DNA of 64,000 nucleotides from Psococerastis gibbosa (taxonomy: Eukaryota > Arthropoda > Insecta > Psocodea > Psocidae). Below are positions 11,801-23,800 of the stretch, piece by piece (position 1 is the stretch's first letter; each line of letters opens with the position of its first letter). The notes beneath the pieces were generated by a model. It ran no database searches and was not told the origin of the DNA. It saw nothing but the letters and a program-made list of their open reading frames with translations. The stretch covers positions 42,653,469-42,717,468 of the forward strand of contig OZ020485.1 of assembly GCA_963971405.1 (NCBI GenBank), written 5' to 3'. The translations under genes were made by a program, and so were the position numbers.

Positions 11801-14800
11801 GATATAAACATTTACCCAAATTAATATTTAACATTCGTTACTTATTTGACTGGTATGATGTGGGTATTGTACAATAGTTCTATTGTACTATACATTGCTT
11901 CAGTCTTAGATTTTTTGTGGGTTTTAGGAAAAAATTGTGACTGAATTAAACCTACGAGTATGCGAATTGAGGATCGAAGGGATTTTGACCGACATTGCCC
12001 AGAGTTGTTCATTATTCGAAAATCTGCAAAATTCGTCACCAATCAATTTACAGATGCCTCCATCTGATGGTTACATTCAAGAATGTACTTCTCGTTTGCA
12101 TACTGCAACAGGTAAGGTTTTTATGCAATAGTCTCTTCAATCTATTTGAAGTGGTATCTCATTCTTAATCTCATTGCTTTGGTGGTATACAACAGATTAT
12201 TCTCCTCCTCATACCTATCTTAACACTTCATTCCACTCGACAGTATAATTTTTACTAAATTTCAGTATTATTAACTGTGGTAATACGGGAAGTTTCCATT
12301 CATCTCATAGACGATTCTCATAGTCGCGATTTGCCGACGTCTTGTCCGTTGAAGCCATAGCAGAAGATTTCTTGACGATTTTGGAAGCTGGCATGAAGCT
12401 TACTTACTTACTTACTTCTTGCTACTGGCTTCCAGCTTCAGGTGATGCCGATGGACAGATGTCGATCGAACGCCCTTTTCGCCAGTGCCCAAAGATTCTT
12501 CCGTCGCAAATTTTTTTCTATTCCTCCTCCTTCCAATGCCGTCACGAGTAAGAACTTTTCCCTGCTTTGAATGGAGCATTGTAGGAGAATATGCTCAAGA
12601 GTTTGATCATCCATTCCACAGGCTCGACACAGTGCTGAATCCACCAGGTTGAAACGGTGGAGATATTGGTTTGTGGTTATGTGTCCAGTCCTTGCTCGAG
12701 CTGCGAAGGCGGCAACCTCGCGAGGGATTCCCTTGAAGTGGGCCGAGTCAGCAGGCTTGGGCTGAAGTAGCTGTAGCGACCTTCAAACCCTACTTCCTCC
12801 CCAGCGGCTGATCCATTGTTCTCTGAAGACCTTTTCTGCAGTTCTTTTGCATCGAGAAAGTGAGAATTTAGGGTTCTGTATGGGTTTCATTTCTGCTGCC
12901 TCTTCTGGTACTCCGTCAGCTAGTTTATTTCCCTTTACCCCCGCAGTGGGGCGGCATGAAGCTGGCCGCCAAAAGTGCACGGTTTCCCCCTAGAGACTAG
13001 AGACGCCAGATCATATAAATCTTGTGGAGTAGACTCTGTGGGTGCACCAACCATTCATAAAGTCCTATCCCTATAATGGAAATCGCGACTTTGAGAATCG
13101 TCCGTTTGTTCCGAGCCTTTATTTTCATTCGGCAAAACCCCCGGCGTTCAAAAATGATATGGCAATGTCTCTTTATGTTACAGAGGTTTTATTCCACTTC
13201 TGCCGGAAAATATCTGGCAGCAGTTATAATGAGGATTTAATTGATCAAATACGAAAATGGCTCAGCTCGATGGTGGCCATTTTGGTGCGCATTGGAACTT
13301 GGCGTGATCACGTGTTCATTTTCAACCATGTTCTGCGATGCCCGGACAGGGTGTCTGTGTGGGCAGCGAGATTTGTTCAGTGCCCAGCCGATGCGGATCA
13401 CGCTCTAACTTTACTGCAAGTTCTGCTAATGCCAGTTAATCGCCGTGATGCATTTCTTCGGGACTCACAAAATGAAGATCCGTGGGTAGTCATAGATTCA
13501 GACGGTGAAGATGCTGATTGCCAATCAGAATGCTTGAATGAAGCCACACTTATAACGATGTTCAATCAGATTCCATTAGCTGAAATTATCAGGAAATTTA
13601 CAAAAGATAAGCCCTCAGAATTTTCAGTACTTGAGCTTCTAGCGTTTTTAACGGTGGTTTTGAAAGTTTTGCAAAATGGCGTGATCCAATATAACAAACA
13701 GGAGTATAAGCAGTTTATCAAGAGACTTGGGAAACTCTGTAAACAATTGATGGTTTTGGCTACAAAACAGCTTGAAATATTCGCCGTCGTCTCGGAAGTC
13801 TCCCCGAGACTTCAAGCGGAATATGACTCATTTTTTACCAAAGCTTCGCTCTGCTTGCTTCTTGCTGAAGCTAATTGGCAATTTTTGACGGTTGTACCTG
13901 TTCAACTGCTCTCAGAACCGGCAAAATGGAGGTTATTTCTTAGTCTGCAGCTTTCTGAAACAGTCTCTCTTGAAGATTTTGGACAACGATTTATGAATCT
14001 TAATGAAGCCGAACAAATTTATCTGCTTTCATCAATGTGTAATTTGGTGCTATGCTCAAACAGTGTACCTATTAAATTGGTACAATGTGTAGCTTTACAA
14101 ATTTTCTATGTTGGATTTATTAGTGAGTCTACAAGGGATTCGAGTTATAAATGTGCCAAGTCTCTTCTTTCTAGCCTCTGTTTGAAATACATTTTTTTGA
14201 TATCAGAATTGCTGAATGCTCAAGAAAAGTATTATGAAAATGGAGATGCCGAGGATCAATCGCTCACAATTGGGCTGTGGCTAGACCTCCCCGTCGCTAA
14301 ATGGTGTCCTAATGCCAGTGAATTCGATTTGCTTGGTAGATGGCTGATGAACTCGCCTACCAGTAGCAGGAATGAAGTCGCCAGATTCATATTAAAAATG
14401 ATTGACTATAAATTAGTCAGTTGGGAACAGCAAAAACAGATTGCTTTTGTTTTGATGACTGCATATGCTCAACATAATGGCAATAGCGCGTTTGCCCAGT
14501 GGACGTGGGTCTGTTTGGCACAACTTCGGCTCCATCTTGCGGACCGCTTTTCATCACTACTTGATATTGAAGGATCCCTTGCTCTGGTACCTGATCTGGC
14601 CTCAAATAGTGATTTAACTTTTCGAGTAGGCCAGCAAGAGTGCATAGGGGTGTTCGTTGCATTGTCTACTACTCTCTTGGGACACTCTGCTCCGTTAATA
14701 TTTTATCAGGGCTTCTCCCTTTTGAAGGTATTAACGAATGCCAAACAATACGAAGCAGTGTTATTGTGTTTGAAGAATATGACGACATTGTTCTGGAGAA

Positions 14801-17800
14801 ACCCTGCATCACTGTGCACATGTGAGCCATTTTTGTCTATTCTTGGTGAAATAATAAACGCAGATAACGGGTACACGAAATTACCTAAAAGCTTGATGAT
14901 TTTTAATGAAGGGCCTGGACCTGTTCTCCGAAAGTTTTCCTCTATGCTGCATAATCAATTACGTTACGCTGAGCCGAGTTCTTTGAGCAATGCTGTTTCA
15001 TTGTGGATGGGGAGCTTGTGTCGTTTACCACTTTGGCAGTATAACGCAGGGGTGTTATACTTAATGGATATTGTTTGCCGCCACGCGTTTTTCGACGCTA
15101 AGGCTTGGCAAAGTGTTGCCGATATCCTTGAGGGCGCTCTAACTTCGCTTAGTACTCCTCAGCCCAGATCTCCTCTCTCTTCCATTATAAATTGGATGGG
15201 CTCAGGTTCTGAGAACTCCCTTTTGGCGCAAGGCTGCAATGGTGACGCGCCCTGGTTTGCCTACGCGGCACTTTCGGTTGAATTTGATGTGTTTGAAAGG
15301 AGAACCACCATATGGAATTGCCTTTTGCAAGAAAGCTATGACAAACTGCAGAAGAAATCATCAATTTCTGGCTGTTTAAAAAAGGTCTGTAATACCTTGC
15401 AGCTGCCGCAACGAAATATTTGCAATTTGGCTATTTATCGTTGGGCTTCTCAAATATTGGCAACTTCTATCAATCATCCATTGTGTCCGCTGCTGTGGCA
15501 GAAATTTATGGAGCTGTACTTTGCGCGTGTTCCTGGAGTTGCTGATCGAGGAAGTATTGGCGCTGCCCTATTTCTGGGAAATAACTACTCATCAGTTGTA
15601 AAAAGCCTTCAAGTTCGGTTAGAGGAGGCAAAAAAGTCACAGTCTCACTTTTTTACATCTATGTCTTACTGGCTGTCGGAACCAACTCTTTTGGAACCTC
15701 GCTTATTAGTTACTTCGTTACCGGTACATTATCAACCTCCTCTTCTAAATGCCATATTCTGTGGTGATACTAGTCCCTGGCTACAATTCTTCGACTCTGA
15801 ACGGTTTCTGGCAGATTTGGGGAAAGATGCTGATACATGGTTCGCTTTGTTGGCTAGGAACAAAGTAACTATTCCCCCCTTGCCCCAAGCTAAGCCTCCT
15901 CCGCCTTTCTCACAATTGTTAACGGCAATCAAAGAAATCCAAGCTGTTGCTCAACCCCCTCCCGAATTAAATAGAAATTGGTCTCCCCCTGTGAAGATAG
16001 CTGTAACCAATGGAGTTCCCAAATGTCCGTTTTCCCTCAATGACATTCGAAAGCAGGCCAGTCTGCTAAATCAACGGGACCTAAATGCGACCAAGGCTCA
16101 AGAGCGGCTTTTGTCATGTGTGTCATCTTTATACGCTTGCACCAAATGCTCAGTATCACTGTCTAGTAACTGTGATGGATACAAAGATAAAGATGGAGAT
16201 TTACGGTTATGCAGTGGTCCCGCTTCGTTGATGTTCAAATTCGAGGAATGGAAACTTGATGAGAATGTGTCTCGGTATAAAAAGGAAGCTTCAGATCAGT
16301 TTTGTGAGTTTGTGACTCAGGAGTATTACACCGAAGTTCACGTACTAGTCTATGCTGTTCGGATGATGGTGTTCTGCTTCTTGCGAAATATAAAGGAACA
16401 GAAACTATTGAAGAAGGACACTGAACCCAAGACTGATGCAGCTGTCAAGTTTTTCTTTGATCTATTGCAACACTGTGCAGACGATGTGCATGCTTGTCCA
16501 AGTCTTCGCCTGCAACTGACTGATGCCCTGCTGGTAATTAGGCTTAGGCTATTACTTTTTTTTGTTGCTAAAATAAGACGTATTTATACATTTTTATTCT
16601 AAAAGCTAATTAGTTTAGATTCAACTTGAATTGAACCAAAAACATTGTCCTGAGGCAAAGGTTTCATTACACTTGAGAAATTTTTCACCAAGTTACCGTA
16701 GGTACTCGTAGGTCACATGCGTCATTTTATTATTATGGCGTAGGCGTACCATTGTATGTCCTCTATAATTCTACATTTTTATTTGTAAACCTGCTTTATT
16801 TAGCTGATTGAAAGAATTAACCAGAATCTGAACTAGCTGATGTTCACCAATTAGCTTCATTGGCCAGTCAATCAACTCAATTTACCATTTTTGCCTAATT
16901 AATTCTAGGAGCTGGGCAAATCCTGTGTTGCCGGTAATGCTGTTAATACGTCCCGTTTCTATGACGAGACCTTCAACAACCGCTTCGCATTCGATCTACG
17001 TAATGAGCTGTTCACTCCTTCCGTCCTCGACCCAGCGACATTTGTCAAAACATATCGCATGGCTGTGATGTCTGCCAAATCTCCACAAGACGAATCCGTG
17101 CTCCGGAACTTTAATATTGACATCTGGCTACAACAGCAAGCACCTCGGCTCTTGTTTCGTTCTGAATTGTTGAACCATTTATTCAATGGTCTGAAGAGGT
17201 TTCCAGACGCGGAAGATAGCCCCTATAGCCAGGTATGTGCATTATGATACTTTAGAATAGAATGCAATAGAATAGAATAGAATGCAATAGAAAAATGTCT
17301 GTATTGTTTCATCCTCAAATTGTGTCTACTGTGATTCGCCAGCCGCCATTGGACACATTTCTTTTTTTAAATATAAATTATTATTCGCATGCAAACAATT
17401 CAATGAATGTATCCGAATAACCTCTTCAGTCGCCTCTGTAGGTAATACCTGTGTTGAGTTACGACAAGTCACCGATCGCATGATGTGTAGAGACTCGCAC
17501 AAGTACGAACAAGCTATCATTATGCCATCGAAGGTCGCATAACTTGCAACATACAATATAAGTTACAACTGATATACATCCAATAAGCAGTACGCAACAA
17601 ATCTATCCGCAGCAAGGAAATTAATAAGAATATCAGAAATTAGTTTCACATGAAGCCCTCTATTGATACAGTGACCCGTATTAAATGCTTTAAAGTCTTA
17701 TCTGTAGTAGTACTGATATGAGAGGATTGAGAACTTAAAAGTTTGTTCAAACATACAAGACTATAGAATCGAAATTTACGGTGTTAGGGAGGTTGTTTGA

Positions 17801-20800
17801 TTAGAGTATTGACATTGTCGATTGGTCCAAATTGCACTGATGAAAATTCAAGTGCAATCTCTTCCATAAATGGATGGATATCCACGAAAAAATCCTTCAA
17901 ACAATCAAACATACTTTTGGCTCTCCATTTTATAGTATGTTCATATATTTTGGTTGTCATTGATTCTATTTTTGCTGTTGTCATAAACTAGAAAATATAT
18001 TTCTCTACCCTTCTTTGGTGCCGCCACTAACACCGATCGGCCGCAGTTATGGAACTTGATATGCAAAGAAAATAACGGTCACTGAGGATGTCAGGTCGAA
18101 GGAGTTCCACAACAGTGGCTAATTGGTGTAAGTCACGGCCACATACTATGTATCAAAATGAAGAGGAACATTTCTTAAACTTTATAAGGCGCTTATTCCA
18201 CCAACGTCAATAGTGATAGTAAATGTAGTATTGACGTGGTAGCAGACATTTTTAGACTGTCTTTAATGTCTGCTACCACGTCAATACTACATTTACTATC
18301 ACTATTGACGTTAGTGGAATAAGCGCCTAACCTCATTTATGACTACGATTGAAATGTCATGAAAGATTTGAATTCGTGCAACAAACAAAAAAAAAACAAA
18401 ACAAAAAAAAACAAAAAAAAAAACGGAAAATGCAGGGGTCCGTTTACTCTTAATAACGGATTTTATTCACATTTTTTTTTTAGATTTTAAACCACAATTT
18501 GCAATGTTTGGTGCTCCATGATTTCCCTCAGCACTACGGAGAAGTCCTTCAACATCTCATCTCCGTTGGGCAAGCCAGACCCTGGCTAACATTTATCGTT
18601 GCCCTGTCACCTTTATCAGTCAAATTTCCGTACAATGCTGGAAAATTAAACCTCAAGAACGTTTCTTTTTTCATTAATAAGTTCGCCATTGAGCAGAAAC
18701 ATCTCACTACCAAGGATATTCAAGAAACTTCATTGTGGGGTATGTTTATTTTTATTTTTATAAGGCTAATTACATACAAAGACAAACAATTTCATGAATG
18801 TATCCGATTGACCTATTCAGTCAGTGTAGGTTAGTACCCGTGTTGAGTTACGACACGTCTGCGATTGCATGGTGTGTAGGGACTCGTACAAAGTGCAAGC
18901 CCGCTACCACTGTTCTATCGAGCTTTCTTGGAATTAATGCGCACAGTTCCCTCGTTTGAAACACGTTTGTTTTATTTTAGGACCATTAACGCTCAAAGAG
19001 CGATGTTTGTACAGTAAATTTAGCAAATGTGCTGAACTGATGATAATTTTCGTTGGTATCATGGTGCAAAGTTTCGTGATACAGTTGTTACGTACATCCC
19101 CCGGCGCTTTATCTAGTCATCTTGTCGAACAGGTGAGTTGAAAATAAATATTACCAACCGAAAATTTAGCTGATCAGTTAAAAAGAGGGCAGTAATCTAG
19201 GAGCTTCAGTGGAGCTTCAGTGGCTCAGTGGAGCTTCGTCCCGTAATGCGGCAATTTCAAAACGACTTTCCATGTTTTTAACGGTACATCATATCTCTAT
19301 ATATATAAAAATGCTATGTTGGTTTGTGTACGCTTCAAAAACTGAAAAAGTTCTGCACCGATCGAGCTGAAATTGTAGCATGATATATAATCCCCATCAA
19401 GGATTGTTTTTATCTAATTTTTGCATCAGTCACATATCCGCGACCGCGAAAAAAAAGCTAGGAAAACACTCGCTGTCAACCGCAATAGTAATGGTGTAGT
19501 CACATGCGAGCCCCGATGGGGCGAGCTGCGTAATGCCTAATGCGAGGCCCCGAAGGGGAGAGCTGCCGCCCGCCGCAGGCGCAAGGGGTGGAGTCAGCAG
19601 CCGGAGGCTGCTGCGGGAACCACTTGTTATGTCATAAAGTCATAGAACTGCAAAGGGAGGGTGTCTCCTCCAATGATCGTTTAGGCTGGTTGTTGGCGTA
19701 TCTGATACTTGGTTAATAAGGGGCAGAAGAATCCGGGCGAATAGGTCGTCGCCGATTTGAAAATAGGCTTCCAAACGTTTCGTCAACAACTGCGGTCGAC
19801 ATCTTCAGTGGCACTACGTACACGTGCACTTCTAAGGTTGTATCGCGGAGGTACCGTAGCAACTGACTCACAGACTGATTCAGGTATGGATCGGTGCGCA
19901 GGCGCTCCCGTTTCTGATTGGCTCTTTGGCGTCATTATCTTTGTTGATGTTGATACAACATTAGAAGTGTACGTAGTGCAACTGAAGATGTCGAACGCAG
20001 TTGTTGACGGGACGTTTAGAAGCCTACTTTCAAATCGAGCACGGCCTATTAGCCCGGGCTCTTCTGTCCCCTTATTAGACTCCGGCCGTTAAAGTCTTTG
20101 TTATTGTATTATTGATACTTGGTTGGTTCCTGGAGGAAACGGGGCTAGATTCGGCTGACGACAAACCCTGCTGGCACTGGCTGTAATTAAAAGCCATTAA
20201 AAAGCTTATTGTTTTTAAAATGCATCAAAAACTTTCAGGTATGGCATGTTTTGGATCGTTTTTTCATTCCCTGGCTTACACCACTGAAAGCTGAGGATAC
20301 AATTGTCCAGCCATTCGGACCAGACGACGAATATTTGGCTTCGTTTTGTCTTACCATCTTCACAGAGTCCATTCGGTAAGTATATGGTAAATGCATCGCG
20401 TACAATCTAACCATAACATTATTTATTAGCCTAGTTAGTATCTGACCGGTTCAAGCAGCCTGCAGAATTTTTGGCGCAATTTCGTCATCCATAATAATTT
20501 ACATTACCCTATAAATTAATGGCACCTATTACGGTACACATGCCATAGTATAGTGTTTGAAAAAAGTAAATTTATAAATATAAATTATAAATTTAACACA
20601 AATAGTATTTATGAATATAAATATTATTTAGTTTAAAAACGGGTAGGCCAGAAAGATTTGTAACGCATAATTTTCTTGTTTCCGTTTCGTACGAAGAAAC
20701 CCCTAACATTACAAAATGTACCTTTCATAATATCTGAAGGGGTGTCATGTGTGAATGAGACATATAAGATGGAGAACAATTTGATCTATTTGGCCGTATA

Positions 20801-23800
20801 CGGGCCACTTCTAACTTTATTTTAAAAAATCCGTTTCGGCTCTGGCCGATCACTCACAGCCTATCATCCCTGTACCACCAATATTAACTGAGATATGAAT
20901 TTTTTTAAGCTTTTGATCGGTTGCCATCTTGAAAAAAATGGCGGATTACGCTGGTTAGCGAAATCGATGATGACATTTGTATTATACATTTTTGTGCTAA
21001 GTTTTATAAAAGTCGGATATTATTTCTGGAAGTTAGAGTGTTTCCAAAAATTTATATACATACATGTATATACTGTATATACATAACATTTTGACTCAGG
21101 GGGGGTTAGACTCAGGGGGTCATGAAATGAAAAGTTGTGAAGGAAGTTTTCGGAAATCTCAATAGGTAGATGAATCTCCAATCTCCCTAAAGCCACAGTG
21201 CAGCGTTTAGATGCGCCTGTTATTAATTATCCCTCAGTTTCATTTATGCTAGGTTCATCGGTGACAGTTTGTCAGGCACTGAAGCAGTGCTCAGCCAGTC
21301 ATGGAAGTGGTACACGTCCAATTTTTGCCAAAAAGAAATAAGTCTGTTTGTTGTGAATGCTGTTCATGATAATCTAGCTACGCTGCCTTGGCTCAAGTTC
21401 CACCCTTCTCTTCAAGATGTCGAAATTATGCTGAAGGTACTGTGTATTGTACACTTTTATTAACTAGTTTAAGCAAGACGTTGATTCTCAAAAATGTATA
21501 CTGTAATTATTATCTCTATAAACTTTGACAATTCACCCTCCAAATGCAGTAAGCTATGCACTGCATCGTATACTGAAAAAGTAAATCAATTTTGGTGGTA
21601 GGATACCGCTTCGGAATAAATATAGAATTCGTACGTTATGATATCATCGACTAATTCTCCAAAATATGTCGCAAACGATTACAAAGACTTTCACGGCCGG
21701 AGTCATACAATGAAGCAGTAGAATACGCTGTGGTCGATCTGAAGGGGCACTTCCAAACGGTTCAACATTTGTGGTCTATATCTTGAGTGGTACTGCGTAG
21801 ACTTCTAAGTTCGTATCTCGGAGGCTTAGTAGTAAACGCCTGGATTCTACTCCTTTTTATGCCCATTGGCTGTTGGGAGCTGAGTGTCTAGAAAAAGGGA
21901 ACATCTAATTCAGTCAAGTTCAATCTCGGAGGCTTACTGGTGACTGCTTGAGCAAGGGGATGTGCACAGTGCAAAGCCTCCGATATCCAATCTTAGACGT
22001 CTACGTAGTACCTCTGGAGATGTCGACCGCAGATCCTGTCGAAACGTTTGTAAATACGCTTTCAGATCGACCACGACCCATCAGTCCCGGATTTTACTGC
22101 TTTATCATGTTCATTACGTAGTTACATCTCAGATCAAAATAATAATGCGATTGTATTCTCACATAATTTAATGACAACGAGGAGACCAGCAAATATCAGG
22201 ATTAGTTTCTGCCTTTAATCATTTCTTTGCGATTGTATCTTTGACAAGATTGTTTTGTGTTCAGGTTGTCAATGACTACCTACCAATTTGCCACAGTTTT
22301 GTGGGCAATGTCTTCGTGTCTATTGATTGGAATGAGGTAGTGAACCGCTGTCGTTCCAATGATCGGCTGGAGACCAATTCCCAACTCTTAGCCTGTCTTC
22401 TGCATCTCTTAGTTAAAGTTCCTTCTGAGCCGTCTCTGAAAATGGTAAGAATGTTTTCCTTAAATCTGCAACAGTAATGTTAACTACATAGGGTTACAGG
22501 AAAGCAGCCTCCCCGAACATCGCTTTTTATAGACGTGGGCAAAAAACGGTCGTACCCCAGGTAACGCTAAGTGGAAACATCTAGTGGCTAATCCTTTCAC
22601 CACTGAGAAGAGACAAAAAACTTCCACGACCTTTGGGTTCGCACTGACTTTGGCGTTAGGTTGGCTGAATATTGGACCCAGAAACTGAATAGAAACAGAA
22701 ACTTCCCTGTTCAGAGCAGCCGTCTCCAATTCAGCAGCCCTATTACGGCAATTTGGGATTAACGTAACACCGGGGCTTATTTTTTAATATCGCATTAGTA
22801 AGGTGTCACGTGACGGTGTGAAAATAAACGCGGGAAATTCAAATCAATAAATTATTGGAATACAAGAGAATGGTTGCATTGTTTGATAATTGAAGGAAAT
22901 ACTAATATACATTGAAATGTTCAGCTAGAATTTTGAAATATAATACGAATTTTAATTTGTGGATATCTAGGCCTCTGTAGGTGTTGAGTTACGACAGGTC
23001 ACCGATCGCATAATGTGTAGACTCGCACAAGTACGAATAAGCTACCTTTATGACATAGAAGTCCTATATTTGTACTGTTTCAGAATCGGGCGGTGCAACT
23101 GCATCTAAGCAATGCCATGAGTTACCCCTGGTACTTAGTTGACTCCACCAACTACCAATCCGTCCTCGCATGGCTGTCTTCAACGTGCCCACCTGGTGTC
23201 GTGCTAGATGATCCTGGCTCCGACTATAGGGACGTTGACACGCTTGTCCTTACGTAAGCCCCTGCGCATACGGGCGATTCCACATGCGCGAGTTTCCGAC
23301 GTCTTTTTCATTGTAGCCTTATGGCTAGTAGAATATTTCTTGTCGATTTCTGACGCTGGCGTGAAAACCACAGAGTCTACTTCTCAAGATTTCCATGAGC
23401 TAGCGTGTCCAGGGGAAGGCCTTGCATTTTCGTGCTTCGCGTCAGCTTCAGATATCAACAAAAAATCTTCTGCTGGCTTCCAATGAGAAAAGACGTCGGC
23501 AACTCGTGCGTTCGGATTCGTCCGTGTGTACTGGAACTAATTATTTAATTATCATAGGTCTAATTCAATCTTAAAGCACTGTAGATGACGTAGAGAATAT
23601 ATGGACTGCTCATGGGATAAGCTAAGTATACCATTAAGTTAGTGGTACCCTTTTTTTAAATTTTTATTGTTGTGAAAAAGGTCTCAAGAAATTGCACCCC
23701 TCAAAAATACAAAGTAGCACCAAATTTGCTTACTTATTTTTCCTTATAAATTCCATTAAATTGCTGAAACATGATATTGCTATACATCATTTAGAGAAAA

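Noticed and set aside
17250-17292. GAATAGAATGCAATA short tandem repeat after an EPG5 donor
   Set aside because: Looked for a protein-binding array; only a few imperfect units, most likely replication slippage.
19757-20092. Plus-strand frame of 111 codons
   Set aside because: Lies wholly inside the fold-back element; its arms are inverted copies, and the composition does not look coding.
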